Made by a program: the position numbers and the translations under genes. Below the pieces are notes generated by a model, which saw only the letters and a list, made by a program, of their open reading frames with translations, was not told where the DNA came from and did no database searches. From Tetmemena sp. SeJ-2015 (lineage: Eukaryota; Ciliophora; Spirotrichea; Sporadotrichida; Oxytrichidae), in assembly GCA_027382625.1 (NCBI GenBank), contig JAJKFJ010020726.1, positions 1 to 64,000 of the forward strand: DNA of 64,000 nt, given 5' to 3'. Below are positions 47,011 to 58,518 of this stretch, in pieces; position 1 is the stretch's first letter, and every line of letters starts with the position of its first letter.

Positions 47011-47910
47011 TAAATAGATGCAAATAAACTGAAAAAGGTCAACTTAAATAGTGAGATCTAAAAATATGAAGTATTTTGAAATTTCATACTCTCTAAATTC
47101 TGCAATTTTTTCTTCAAACAAGACTGATTATTAAAAAGAATATTCATAATTAAAATGCTATTTGCTATGACAATGCTCTAGTGAGGTTATATTTAATTAT
47201 CTTTTAAGATAAGATTCTGGGCTATACATTTATTATATTTTACAGTTAGATAATTCCTCTATGATCTCAAAATTAAAATAAATTAAATATTTCTATTTTA
47301 ATTTTCCTCTCTTGTTATTGCATTGCGAAAAAGTTCAATTTTATAAATTAATTTAACTATTAAAAATAAAATAATTTTATTTATTATAAAAAGCACATGA
47401 ACAATAATCTCCTTTGTATGTTATAAGGAGAAAATTTCAATTATAATTATAAAATTTGCTTAAATTCAGGTTATATTACGCTACAACAGTTATAAAATGA
47501 AAATCTCCCAAAGGTACTTATAGTTTTGTAAATTTCGTGAATATGAAGCTTTGGTATCAATAGTCAGAAGATTCATATTAAATAGATTTAAATTATTTCG
47601 TTTAAATTTTAAAACTACTGAATTGGCTGATATTTTATATTGCGAATAGTTTAATAAACAGAAATTTATTCAATAAATTAAAATGCTCTAGCATTTTTTA
47701 TATTCATTAGAATTACTAATATGATAAGTTGAGCTGTATTTCTGCTTTCATAATTCTTTACAAAAGCCTAAACGTATAATGCAAATTAATTATTAAGCTT
47801 ATTTTTTGAATTTATCTCTATTTATTAACCCCAGCTCTTGTATTTCCAAATGATCAATAGAGTTATTAAATAGGATTAATTCTATAGAGAATCTTTTGTT
47901 CGTTTCAAAA

Positions 47911-48236
47911 ATGGTAGAAAAGATAATATAAGAAGGTAGGTATTTATAAAAAAAATAATTCAATTCACTCTAAAAATAATATAGTAAACCTTCCAGAGCG
48001 AGATTTATTCAAGACTTACTAAGTTCAGAAGTTAATTAGTAATGGAAGTTAGAGAACAGTATTTCATGTGAAAGATGTGAATGGAAACAACAAAGCGATC
48101 AAGCTAATCAATATTGATGATCAATTTACATATGATGAAGTTCAATTGATCACTTAAATCCCTCCTCACAAGCATATCCTATCGATCTATGATCATTACA
48201 ATTATTATAGTTGCAATTACAAAAAAATTTAAATAT
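47911..48236 (+). pseudogene. Protein kinase paralogue K1, MDS 1 (N-lobe)
   Basis: Conserved frame NLPERDLFKTYQVQKLISNG, SQRTVFHVKDVNGNNKAIKL, DDQFTYDEVQLITQIPPHKH. It aligns with K2 at 58022. An ATG at 47911 matches the K2 start, but the frame is shifted between it and NLPERD. A run of seven A at 48221-48227 gives one base too many before the junction. The glycine loop is ISNGSQRTV versus ISEGQFGTV in K2, so the last Gly is lost; the Lys of KAIK is kept. The segment ends in ATTTAAATAT (48227-48236), repeated at 48513-48522. Either a decaying gene or homopolymer sequencing errors. Confidence 0.75.
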
Positions 48237-48512
48237 ATAAATTATTTATCGAAAGTATCATAACAGTGCAATTATTATCACTAAGCTCTCATTTTTCACT
48301 TAGTTAGAGAATAAATAAAATTTTATTTAAATATTTTCAGAAATTATATCAACCTTTGGCGCTCTAATTTTAGAAGAAAAAAGTTTTAGGATAATATTAT
48401 TTAAAACTATTTGAATAAAATTGTTTATAATTATTTAAGTTACATATTTTATTTTAATTTACTTTAGTAATATATTGAATATATATTGATTTGAGTCTTA
48501 ATAATTTAGGAG

Positions 48513-48766
48513 ATTTAAATATGATGCTTTCAAATATTAAAACTAAGTAGCACTAGTTATGGATTACGCTTTTGGGGGTACTCTAGAAGACCGTCTCAGG
48601 AACTGCAAGCAAGACAATAATTTTACAGAAGAAACTATCATAAAATAGGTGATGGAAATCTTCTTGGGTGTCAAACACCTTCATGAAAACAGGATCATTC
48701 ATAGAGATTTATATTATTTTAAGACCTCAAGCCTAAAAATATTCTCATTGACTCTATTGGCAATAT
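48513..48766 (+). pseudogene. Protein kinase paralogue K1, MDS 2 (hinge to catalytic loop)
   Basis: Reads YDAFKYQNQVALVMDYAFGG, TLEDRLRNCKQDNNF, then EIFLGVKHLHENRIIHRD. A 14-bp insertion (48708-48721) bounded by AGA interrupts the catalytic loop. Keeping one AGA gives HRDLKPKNILIDSIGN. The segment ends with AATAT (48762-48766), repeated at 49353-49357 at the start of MDS 3. The HRD motif and following Lys and Asn are intact after removal of the micro-IES. Confidence 0.82.
48708..48721. other. Micro-IES in K1 catalytic loop
   Basis: Fourteen bases, TTTATATTATTTTA, between two AGA copies (48705-48707 and 48722-48724). Removal with one AGA restores CAT AGA GAC CTC AAG CCT (HRDLKP). Confidence 0.8.
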
Positions 48767-48879
48767 TCATAAAATTGGGTGCAAAAGTAAATTGTAGAGC
48801 TATTTAGGATTAATTATAGTCTTAAAATAAAATATCTTTTAGAACTTAATAAACTTTAGATTGATATGAATTCCAAACT

Positions 48880-49270
48880 ACTATACTTATATAGTCGGTG
48901 CGTCATTTTATATTATCGAGTGTCAACCACGCCAACAACCTCTCTGGACGCGAGGATCAATCTTCTTTGTCAAATCAAATAAATAATGATATCCTCAATA
49001 AAAAGCTAAGAAATAATCCGAGAGCTCCCTACTTTTACCGAGTTAATGTGCAGCGTTGTGTGATTACTTTCAGATTGTAAATTGTGTAGCTCATATCTCT
49101 TCCCTTCTTATCTAGCAGATTTCGAGTGTCCTTGTGAAACCACTATCATTATTTATATAAATCTAGTGAGTTTACTCAGCTATAATTCAGAGTGGTCGCT
49201 CCACTCAAAGACATTTAGTAATGACCTGCAATATTCCTTCCCTTCGCCTGGACAACTTTGGTAAAATGAC
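48880..49270. other. Less AT-rich island inside the K1 IES
   Basis: Lies between MDS 2 and MDS 3 of K1. It has weak similarity to the equivalent IES of K2 (59370-59700): GAGAGCT(T)CCCTACT and ATAAATC.AGTGA.TT. Small frames are open, but none is shared between the two. It could be a remnant of an element present before the kinase duplication. Confidence 0.35.
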
Positions 49271-49352
49271 AAATGATTTAGAGTTTGACATTCCATTTTA
49301 ATAACAGATTAAAATTAAATAAGATTTTAACAATTTTAAAAGGCATTTAAAG

Positions 49353-49870
49353 AATATAAGGATAGCTAACTTTAGATGTTCTAAGTTATTAAGTTAAGAT
49401 TAATCTAAGCTAAATTTGTTTATGTTTAAAATTCAGTAGTTGGTACGCAAGCTTTTATGGCTCCAGAATTGTTTGCTGATAAGCCAAGTTACGACTTTTC
49501 TGCAGATATGTGGTCTTTGGGCGTGAACATATACCATATGTGCACAGGATTGCTTGACTACCAAAGATAGCCGATTTATTTGGCAGTGAGAGGAGGAGTA
49601 TAGCCTCAACTGCCTCAAGAATTCAAAAACCTATAAGGCTTACTCGATAGTTTACTTGTTTATGATCCATCTAAGAGGCTTACAATTCAGCAAGCTCTTG
49701 ATCACCAAATTTTTGCTAACCCTAAATCTCAAAGCTAAGCATCTTCTGACGTATTGATAGAATAACTCAAACTCAAAATCTCTTTATAAGAAGAAAAAAT
49801 TAAGTTATTGGAGAGTCAGTCCAACTAAATTTAAAGTTAAAGAATATCACTTACATAGGATAATAACTGA
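49353..49870 (+). pseudogene. Protein kinase paralogue K1, MDS 3 (activation loop and C-lobe)
   Basis: Starts NIRIANFRCSKLL: the DFG motif reads NFR, so Mg-binding Asp and Gly are both changed, consistent with a pseudokinase or pseudogene. After a short out-of-frame stretch the frame continues as GTQAFMAPELFADKPSYDFS, ADMWSLGVNIYHMCTGLLDY, LVYDPSKRLTIQQALDHQIF and a Gln-rich tail to TGA at 49868-49870. Many Gln codons are TAA or TAG. The C-lobe (APE, DMWSLG, Arg of PSKRLT) is otherwise intact. Confidence 0.8.
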
Positions 49871-50419
49871 TTTCTCTAAACAGTACGAAAGTGCTGATTT
49901 TTTGAAATTGATTATTAATTATATTCCTAAAATTTTACTTTACTTTACTTTACTAAAGAATATCAAATCTGTATAATGATTGCAATAAGTTAAGCAATAC
50001 ATGTTTGTTTAACAGTTTGTAGATTTATTTAATTTTATGATTTGAATAATTGATGAAAATAATTCTATGACATTATTGAAATACATATCCTTTCTTTTGA
50101 AAACCTTTTTAAAACAAATTTTAATATATCAAATACATAATCAAAGTTTTGCAGAATATGATGACTTTTCGATGAATAAAATTTAGCTTATGTTTTCGTA
50201 TTAAAAAATATTAAATTTTTAGTGCCTATTTCTAATTAGATAAAAAAAGGTGAGAATTTTGAAATAACTATTGATTAAAACTATGGACTTTCAATCAAAG
50301 GGAGATTGAATGAAACATTTTTTACATTAGCTGAGAACTTTATGGAAAATAAAATTTGTATATTAAATTAAATTGATTTACTGGATATAAATCATAGTTC
50401 CATTACCTTTAACACTTAA

Positions 50420-50640
50420 ATTCTTCATAAATTTTTGAACTATCATGATCGTTGCTGATTTCAACTTGATAATTTTCAATGGGTCTGAATTCATGACCTC
50501 TGCCATCAAAGTTGCCATTTTCTTTCTCCTCTCTTTAGTAATGGTTTGTTTCTCTTCCTAATTAGTTTCTCTTATAGGCTTTAGCTTATGTTTTTCATTC
50601 TCTGCAGGCTCTTGTCTTTCTATTCAAGATAATAAAATAT
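50420..50640 (-). CDS. Unidentified charged coding segment near K1 (minus)
   Basis: Minus-strand frame IERQEPAENEKHKLKPIRE, then TNQEEKQTITKERRKKMATL; a second frame continues as GHEFRPIENYQVEISNDHDS. The related stretch at 61230-61440 reads RRETVEEEKETIVKKGSG, with one base difference in spacing. Highly charged, probably helical. The presence of the same segment downstream of both kinases shows the whole neighbourhood was duplicated. Exact frame and partners unknown. Confidence 0.45.
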
Positions 50641-50814
50641 TTTAGATTACGGATAATTTTGATTTTTTTTTAAATATAAATTTTGAATCATTTTAAACGT
50701 AAAAATTTTTATTTTTTTCCCTCATAAGAATGATTTCTAATTATTGATAGTTTAAATTATTAAATTTGTATATTTTTAATCTTAATAGTATTATTTTAAA
50801 TAACTAAGAAGAGA

Positions 50815-50975
50815 GCAAGCAAGCAGCATAGGAATATGTAATCCCTGATCTCACAATTCCTAGCTAACTCATCTCCGTAAAAGAACAATTCAGAAATTTA
50901 GTTGACAAAGAAATTTACAAAGATAAGTCATCCATATTAAAACACAGGTTACCGGGGTATTATGCATTATAATAT
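50815..50975 (+). CDS. Unidentified coding segment near K1 (plus)
   Basis: Plus-strand frame ESKQAAQEYVIPDLTIPSQL, ISVKEQFRNLVDKEIYKDKS, SILKHRLPGYYALQYS with TAA/TAG as Gln. A partner at 62350-62440 reads RILVDSEINKDKSCFLKDQL then PRYNA, and 56705-56775 reads NVTPDLKSSQLNRSIA. Conservation at protein level in three places supports real coding. No domain recognised. Confidence 0.55.
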
Positions 50976-52589
50976 TCAATACTATTAATATTTTATTTTA
51001 TTTTATTTGACAAATTAGCCTTTAACCAAAAAATTTATGACTAATTAAATCAAGATAATAATTAAAGATAAGATTTTTATAATTTATTCTTATCCTGAAC
51101 AAATTAAATATGGCACAAAACCTAATTCATATAATTATAAAGAAGACTAAGATTTCACAGTGAAAAATCCGATAATATATGAAGAAGTTGAGAGTATAAT
51201 GAATTTTTTAATTATAATTTATAATCATGATAAGTTAAAATTTTCGAAAAAAAAATTACTAAAAATAACTAAATTACCTAACCTATTTCAGTTTTCGTTA
51301 TGTTTTTTAATATATTATTATTGGCTTTTATTTGGTGGGATGAACCTATTATAGTACGAGAAATTTCAAAAATTTTAATTTGCTTATAGAACTTTAAGTT
51401 AAAGTTAGAGCTTCTTCTTAATTTTGCATATCATTTTAATTATGATTAAATAGATAAATCCATAAATATATGCTGCTTTATTTTAAATTTCTGGTTATAA
51501 ATTAGAAGAAATATAATAAATTACTTTCAACTAAAAGTATAATTAGTCTTAGATACGATTTAGGGAATGAAGTATAAATCCTCTAATAATCTTAGCTATT
51601 TCTGACTATAACCAATAAATTTTATATATATATATATTGTGGGTAACACTAAAAATATATATGCTATATCAGCTTTAATAATCTTATTTTATAATAATTT
51701 TAATTGATGCAAGCAAGATTAACTTGGTTTATAAATCGTCAGAGCATGGATTGAACATGTAAGAATTTCAATCTAAAATATTAGACTATGGTGCCTTTAT
51801 TGTTTTTATTATAATTTATAAAACATTTAAAATAATTTATTGCATTCATTCTCTCTGATAAAGGTCAGACTTTTGGAGCATTTACCTCTAGGGGATATAA
51901 ATCAACTGATTTAAATATTGGAAGGATATGAATTAGTGATCACAAAATTAAAATTTTAAAATACAAAACGTTACATAGGATTTATTCTGGACAAGTAGTA
52001 ACGATTACTAGATTTAACTAATTTTATTGAAAAGATTGAGCTGGGGTTGAAAGCTAAAAAAGTTCTTCATACGCTTTAAAATTTTTTTATTGTTTTTGAC
52101 CCTAATTAACACTTGTAAATACCTTTCTCTAAATATATTGTGCTAGGATAGTTCTAGGATGACAAGCACCTAATGAGTAACTCTGAGAGAATAAGTACTG
52201 AACTAAAAATTATAAGTTATATTATCATCTAGGTTTAAAGCAACCAGCATGTAGAAATTTTATAAAATTTTACTATAATCAAAAGCTAAACTAATTAAAA
52301 ACAAAGAGGAAATAAATATAAAATGGTTTACTTGCATAAGTTACTTGAATCAAAATTCTGATGCCTCTGGGCATGATTACTATCTCTTTTTTATCTGCCG
52401 TCACAAATTTCATTTTTCAATTTTTAAAAAGAAAATGCATTTAGAAATAATAATAAAAACATGATCTGCTTACTTCTAGTTTATCTCATAACTAATTTTA
52501 CAAATATAAATTTTTTATCACTAATTTTTATCCTTCCTATAATTATATTTTTATATTTCTAATTTTAAATTTTTATTTTTTTTAAAGCA

Positions 52590-52850
52590 ATCATGTAAAC
52601 TTGCACTCGCATTTCCATTTTCTTACTCAAATGTGTAGCTAGCATTATTTGTTGTTGATGCTACTTCAGTGAATAATTGAATAATCTTTTAAATCTGAGA
52701 ATCTTATGAAATTCTCTTTTTTTGCTTTTAATTAGCTCTTCTGCTTAGATTTATGCTCTACTAGGTGTAGTATCCTCTTAATATATTTGTCCTTTCTCCA
52801 CTTGCAGTTTGCTTTTAGTTTATCTTGATTGAATTACTTGCTCCCTAAAT
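52590..52850 (-). CDS. Unidentified Gln/Lys-rich coding segment
   Basis: Minus-strand frame of about 86 codons without TGA: EQVIQSRQTKSKLQVEKGQI, YQEDTTPSRAQIQAEELIKS, KKREFHKILRFKRLFNYSLK and on. Likely coiled coil. Adjacent 52880-53030 reads RINGRSRQQALLNQIKKQIL on the same strand before a TGA. Probably MDSs of one minus-strand gene with 50420-50640 and possibly 53486-53779; linkage not proven. Confidence 0.4.
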
Positions 52851-53485
52851 AATAAATAGAAGTATAATATGAAGTTCTTGAAGAAGTATATTGATCATGA
52901 ATTATTTTAAAAAAATAGAGGTAAACTTGTGGGAGTTGGTGAACTATTGTCCAAAATAAATCACTGATCCTCCATCAAGATCTGCTTCTTAATTTAATTC
53001 AAAAGCGCCTGTTACCTTGATCTTCCATTAATCCTGTAATAAATAAATGATTTTATCAATTATTTTAGAATGAATGGTTAGTTTGATATAAATATAATAA
53101 TAATAAATTACTCATTCAAAATTAGTGTGTATCATTAATTAAATTATAATATAATATTAAACTGATAAGTATTGGGATAATTTTAAAGATAGGGAAGCAT
53201 TTTTGTTTTAGCTAAATAAAAGAACTCTCCACAAACAATACAAAAGCTAAGATAAAGCTATTAACTATTGGGAAAACTGCTTACTTATAGACTAGAATAA
53301 TAATAGAATGAGAGAATTAATTATAAAAAACTAAAATCATTTAAATTAAATATTTTTAAAAACAAGAGTAATGTCAAAAATGTTAATGAAATGAAGTCTC
53401 TCTATATGATGGTCTTGCCTGTTTTAAAAATAATATTTAAATTCCTTTAAATTAAATAATGGAAGAGAAAAGGGCAGGATTACGA

Positions 53486-53779
53486 CTATCTCAAGGACTG
53501 ATAAATGCCAACTTGAACTACAACTAAAACCGATTTCTCTCGAGCTAGCTTGGTAAGAATGCCTTTACTAGTCGGTGTGACTACCACTACTACTTGCATG
53601 TAAGGGCATGAGATAAAAAATGTGCTTTGAAACGCGATCACTGACTTTGAATTTAAGAGCAAGACCATTATTGTAGATAATACTACGATTTGAATAACTA
53701 TTGCTGAAAATCCAGCAACTCTAAGCCAGACTATGATTTCCCAAAAAAAAATGCGGAAAGATAGAATTAAAAATTCCAA
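53486..53779 (-). CDS. Possible membrane-protein coding segment
   Basis: A minus-strand frame of 97 codons is open even in the standard code, in a GC-richer island. Residues about 20-45 form a hydrophobic stretch (VAGFSAIVIQIVVLSTIMVL) followed by polar sequence (TPTSKGILTKLAREKS). The first codon is TTG, so it is not a true start. A plus-strand frame over the same bases (MEEKRAGLRLSQGL...) is also plausible, so strand is uncertain. Confidence 0.35.
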   Translation of the reverse strand: MEFLILSFRIFFWEIIVWLRVAGFSAIVIQIVVLSTIMVLLLNSKSVIAFQSTFFISCPYMQVVVVVTPTSKGILTKLAREKSVLVVVQVGIYQSLR

Positions 53780-54163
53780 AATTAATAATAATTGGAGATG
53801 CGCATTATGGCTTCTTGTGTTGAATATTTGCTATTCAGTGATCTTTCTTTTACGTTAAAAATATTAAGCTATAAATTTAAAATTATCTATATTAATCATT
53901 CATGTTTTTCAGCTCTAGATGAATTTTCATTCTATATTTGATTACCTTCTTTTTGACTAGAATAAATTGCTAAATAAAGTAAAAAATGTTAAATAAATGT
54001 AATTAAGATAAAATAGAAATGCGATTACTTAAAAAGTAGACTTCTTCATTGCATAATGGTCAGAACCCTTATCACTTTAAGATCTCTCTTTCTCAATTTA
54101 TATTTATATTTTACTCTAATGAAAGTACAGCTTAGCACTATTTCTCTTCTTCTTTTATTGTAA

Positions 54164-54520
54164 TAGCTGAGAATTAAATAAAAAAAGAGATTAAATTAAA
54201 ATTATATGAAAATGAATTATAATAGTGGCAATAGTAGTCTCAAAGAATTATATAAACAATTATCTTCAGTACAAATTCCTAAGAGAAATTATATCTGTGC
54301 TATATTTTTAAGAGAGATGAATTTAAGTTATGAGCGACAAAGATTTTAAAGCAAGGTATTTATATCTTGGAATTTGTACTCTTTAAATCTCGCTGCTGAG
54401 AGGTACTGTGGAGATTATTATAAATAAAATTTATAGGCTATCGAGCTAGATGCATTTTAATTGGTGTTTGCCATCATAAAATTACGTCTCTCCATTTATT
54501 ATTTATCAAATCTCGGATTA
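54164..54520 (-). mobile_element. 400-bp MITE family M, copy G
   Basis: Starts TAGCTGAGAATTAAATAAAA; landmarks TTATGAGCGACAAAGATTTT, CTCGCTGCTGAGAGGTACTG, CTATCGAGCTAG and CTCTCCATTTATTATTTATC, then AAATCTCGG. Reverse orientation relative to copy A. Confidence 0.75.
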
Positions 54521-54916
54521 TTACTTTATTAACTTGCAAATATATAATTCTCTTTTCAATTATTTTTATTACAATTAATGATAAATGAAATTGCTAGGAC
54601 GAAATTTATGTTTATTTTGAATATAATGGCACCACATTTATAATTGCTTTATTTTATATTTAGTCTTTGTCTTTGGTGGTCATGGTAGCTTTATGAATCC
54701 TGACTTTTTAATTATAATTGGTATTAAATAAGAAGTTGCTAGTAATTAAAGTGATATAGGAATTGGTAGGCTAATTTATTAAACAGTAAGCAATAAATGA
54801 ATTATATTTATTAACACTTTAATCAAATTAACTTGATCTTAGGATTTTTATTTAGTTAAAAATTTAATCCTAACAAACACCATAATCTCCATACAATCAC
54901 ATTTATCAATTGCCTC

Positions 54917-55512
54917 AAAAAAAATTTGGGGGGCCTTTCCTCGACAGTAAAATTTTATAGTGAAAAAATATGTTTATAGGGTAATTTTCGCTCCTAAATC
55001 TGATTTTTCCAATTATAGAGGCCTATTCGAACATCTAAAGCTTCAAACTTTAATCCTAATTCAGTCAGTTAAAAGTCAGCTGCACCTAAAGAAAACATAT
55101 ATTATAAGCTATTTTTTCGCAATTGTAAAAAAACATTAAAGTGCAATTTAAAAATAATTCAACTTTTAAATATAAGGAAAATTTAATGCAGCAATTTTTC
55201 AGCTAAATTTCTCTGGGTTTTAACAAAAAGCATGCTATGTATTCAAAAAATGTTGCAATATTTTTAAATTGCACTTTAAGTATATTTAAGAATTGCGAAA
55301 TAATTATCTTAAAATATAGATTTTATTTGGGACAGTTGACTCCTCACTGATTGAAAAAAAAGGACTAAAATTTGAAGCTTTAGATGCTCGAACTTACCTC
55401 TATAACTGGAAGATTCAGATTTAGGAGCGAAAATTGCCTTATAAACATATTGATTCTTACCTTCATTCTATATAAATTTTACTGTAGAAAAAAGGCCCCT
55501 AAAAATTTAAAT
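54917..55512. mobile_element. Palindromic MITE P6
   Basis: A foldback of about 595 bp. Left end AAAAATTTGGGGGGCCTTTC then CTCGACAGTAAAATTTTATA; right end is the inverted equivalent (TTTTACTGTAGAAAAAAGGC, CCCTAAAAATTT). Arms are similar for about 270 bp, including GGAGCGAAAATT and TTTAAATTGCACTTTAA around the centre. Shares GGCCTTTCCTCG at its tip with P7. Confidence 0.85.
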
Positions 55513-55739
55513 TGCAATTACTTTCTCACTATCTAAATATCAAAAAAGTAATATATATTTTATTTTAAAATCTTAAGCAAAACATATAAACAATAAAAAA
55601 ATGATTTAATTGAATTAGTTTATAAACTCTGATCTCTTGCTATCGAATGCTCACTAACATTTTTCCATAATTTTTGTGATGTATAAGTTGCAGAATATGT
55701 CATAAAAAATAAATAAATCATTAATTAAATGGATTAAAT

Positions 55740-55890
55740 CAGTGGCATTAAAAAATGTGTACAATTTAAATAAAGACTAAACCATTCGATTCAGTATAGA
55801 ATTCTACAAATTTTATATCCTTGCAATTTTTGCGCGGGAATCCTTGGGATTCTTTATCCGGTTGGAAAGCTGAAGTGTGAGTTTTATCAA
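55740..55890 (-). mobile_element. 400-bp MITE family M, copy H (partial)
   Basis: Retains CAGTGGCATTAAAAAATGTG, ACCATTCGATTCAGTATAGA and a degraded CAATTTTTGCGCGGGA block. Ends are lost. Confidence 0.5.
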
Positions 55891-55900
55891 TATTTAAATT

Positions 55901-55903
<3 letters not shown>

Positions 55904-55931
<28 letters not shown>
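55904..55931. repeat. TA microsatellite
   Basis: An uninterrupted TA dinucleotide run of about 28 bases. Confidence 0.95.
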
Positions 55932-55936
<5 letters not shown>

Positions 55937-56326
55937 ATAATTCCAAAAATGCTTAAATGTTTTTAGTGAAAGTAAGGAAGAGAGTTCTCATTTTATCTGA
56001 GTAACAATTCACCTTTGCTCTTGCTATTAAAGCATGCACAATAAGAATCCCTCATTTACAAATCTTTTAAAGATTAAATTAATTAATATTCTTAAGGAAG
56101 ATAAAAAGAGAAAAACAAAAAAATCAAGCCAAATGATATTCGCAAACTATTAAATTCGCAATTATCGAATAGCAATATAAGATTAATTTCTGTCTACTTT
56201 AGCATATCTTTCTCAAGCTGTATAATTTAAAGTATTTTCATTATGATAAAAAGTATTTTGTTTCTGAAAATATCAAACTATGATAAACTTGAACTTAAGT
56301 AAATAAATTAAAGCAGTTCGAGTAAG

Positions 56327-56545
56327 TTGATATCTCTTCATAGATTATATTTGAACATATTTATCACCTACTTTAGATCTTGGCATAGACCAGCAGAGAG
56401 TGAATACGATAGCATTAGTTATTTAGGATATACGTATGAGCTTCCTCAAGGCATTAAATGGAGAAGTGAAGAAGCAAATAGTTATTTAGCAGGGTCAAAC
56501 AAATTCAAAGTAGTTGAGATGGAAATATATTTATATGATTGGTGA
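56327..56545 (+). CDS. Unidentified coding segment with TGA end
   Basis: Plus-strand frame open to TGA at 56543-56545. The credible part starts near residue 17: RSWHRPAESEYDSISYLGYT, YELPQGIKWRSEEANSYLAG, SNKFKVVEMEIYLYDW. Normal amino-acid composition in an otherwise AT-rich region suggests the last MDS of a gene. No family recognised; no other copy found. Upstream MDSs not identified. Confidence 0.5.
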   Translation: MISLHRLYLNIFITYFRSWHRPAESEYDSISYLGYTYELPQGIKWRSEEANSYLAGSNKFKVVEMEIYLYDW

Positions 56546-56704
56546 CCAAATCTGTCCCTATAACAAATATTCTCACTAAAATATTATCATTCACTTTAAT
56601 ATATTCAAAAAAACTTACCCTATAATCTCAAAACAAATAAATATAGTCAAACATTGAATTTAAATATCAAACGTCTTCTAATTAATTTGAATTATATTAA
56701 GAAT

Positions 56705-56790
56705 TCCTATTAAATAAATGTAACTCCTGATCTCAAAAGCTCCTAGCTTAATAGATCAATTGCTAATTCCACTGAAGATTAAAAACAAAG
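56705..56790 (+). CDS. Fragment related to 50815-50975
   Basis: Plus-strand reading NVTPDLKSSQLNRSIA resembles YVIPDLTIPSQLISVKE at 50840-50890. It is followed by a low-quality frame to TGA. Probably a partial or diverged copy of the same gene segment. Confidence 0.35.
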
Positions 56791-58021
56791 TCTCCACTAA
56801 TATAGGAGAGAATTTTTTTAATTAGCGTGATCAATTGTTTTTGGAAATACAAATAAAGTAAAACAAGAGACAGTATAATTACTTTTCTTAAAAATAAAAT
56901 GCGGCCTTTTTACCATTTAGCGAATGAGGATTATTTAGACATTTCTTTTAGAATTATAGTTGCAATTTGTAGTTGGAACTATTTACTATATTTGCCTAAG
57001 TTGTTTGTAGAAACCCAAATAAGTAAATGGGAGTGAGAAATCTAAAATGAAAGAAATTAAGTAAACATATTAAGCTTTTAAATAACTCTAAGTCTTATTT
57101 ATTTTCTTTAATTTAAATTATTTGTGTCCTCTTTTCAGAAATGGGGATTATATGTAGTGCCATCATACTTATCATTCATGTTTTACAGAATCATTTAGTA
57201 AAAAATAGTCTTTCTTGTAGTAATGACATCGCAGAAGCAGGAATATAGTTGCAATGTTTTCCATTTTAGCGAAAAATAATTGTAAATAAATTAATTAATA
57301 TTGCTCTTAATGACGATCATCTATTAAATTCTGCACTATAATAAAGTGGCAGTTTGCTTAATCAATACTAATACAGCAATAAATCTTTTAAATTATATTC
57401 AAAATATTAATGATATAGGTTAAATAAAAATATAATTGCTACAATTCATTCCAATTTATCCTCTACATATGTAAAAATTAATAACCAAATAAGGGAGAAG
57501 GATAAAGTTAAAGCAAATAAATTAGAAACTTTTATTTTAAACCGAATAATACGAGTGGCGAAAATAGATTAAAAGTACTAATCGAAATTATTTAATTCTA
57601 TGCTAACTATAATTAGCAAAGACTAACTAAAGTAAAATTTGTTTTATTTTTAATTTTTGATTTTAATTAAATTATAAAACTGCAGAATGAGAATTTTCAA
57701 TTCCTTCCACTAAAAATTATTCCCCGCTTAAGTATCCTAAGGACGATTGGCGATTACACCTTTTTTAAATATTATTTTCGATTTAAGATAGAGTTTAGCT
57801 AAAAATCTCAGCATATTATAGGATGAATATGAATACATTATAAAAAATAAGCAAAACCTAATAAAGATAGAGTTCAGGAGAAAAGTGGTATATATTAAAT
57901 TAGAGATAGTTTAAAAGCATTATATTTTAAAATTTAATGAGGGACTCCTTAGATACTATTCATTTGATAAATAGAGTTACTATATTTTATTAAATACTCT
58001 ACTTTTATTCTTTTTTAAAAA

Positions 58022-58323
58022 ATGGTAGAAAAAATAAGATAAATTTTACTAAACAGATTAGCTGCTCCTCAAAACAATAGTTTATTTAATCTACCAGAGC
58101 GAGATTTATATAAAACTTACTATTTTCAGTGTAAAATAAGTGAGGGTCAATTCGGAACTGTTTTGCATATGAAAGATGTAAATAAAAACAGCAAAGCGAT
58201 CAAGCTCATCAAGGTTGACGATCAGTTTACAAAAAATGAACTAAAAATAATCACCTAAATACCTCCTCACAAACACATAGTCTCATTTCATGATCATTAT
58301 AAATATAGCAACTAATATATTTA
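58022..58323 (+). CDS. Protein kinase K2, MDS 1 (start and N-lobe)
   Basis: ATG at 58022 opens MVEKIRQILLNRLAAPQNNS, LFNLPERDLYKTYYFQCKIS, EGQFGTVLHMKD, KAIKLIKVDDQFT and IITQIPPHKHIVSFHDHY. The glycine-rich loop ISEGQFGTV and the ATP-anchoring Lys of KAIK identify a eukaryotic protein kinase N-lobe; the first Gly of the loop is Ser. The segment ends in pointer AATATATTTA (58314-58323), repeated at 58519-58528. Joining gives YKYSNQYIYDAFKF in frame. Likely Ser/Thr type; substrate and pathway unknown. Confidence 0.88.
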
Positions 58324-58518
58324 ATTATTTCATAAATAATATTTTAAGGATTATCGGAGGTTTCTAATTAACGCAATTTTAATTTTGATTTAGCTTTCAA
58401 TATGCTCTTTGCTTAAAATATGTCTTAAGTTACAAAAAAAAGGGTCATCTTTAATAATATAATTATTAATAGTTTTTAAATCCTTATATAAAAATGTGTC
58501 TATATTTAACCTAGATTA

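Noticed and set aside
48898..49264. Two 60-codon plus-strand open readings
   Set aside because: They lie in the K1 IES and are not conserved in the K2 IES; no protein motif.
49380..49435. A 19-base GT-AG intron in the K1 activation loop
   Set aside because: GTTTATGTTTAAAATTCAG has intron-like ends, but its removal does not restore the APE frame; K2 has no equivalent ends.
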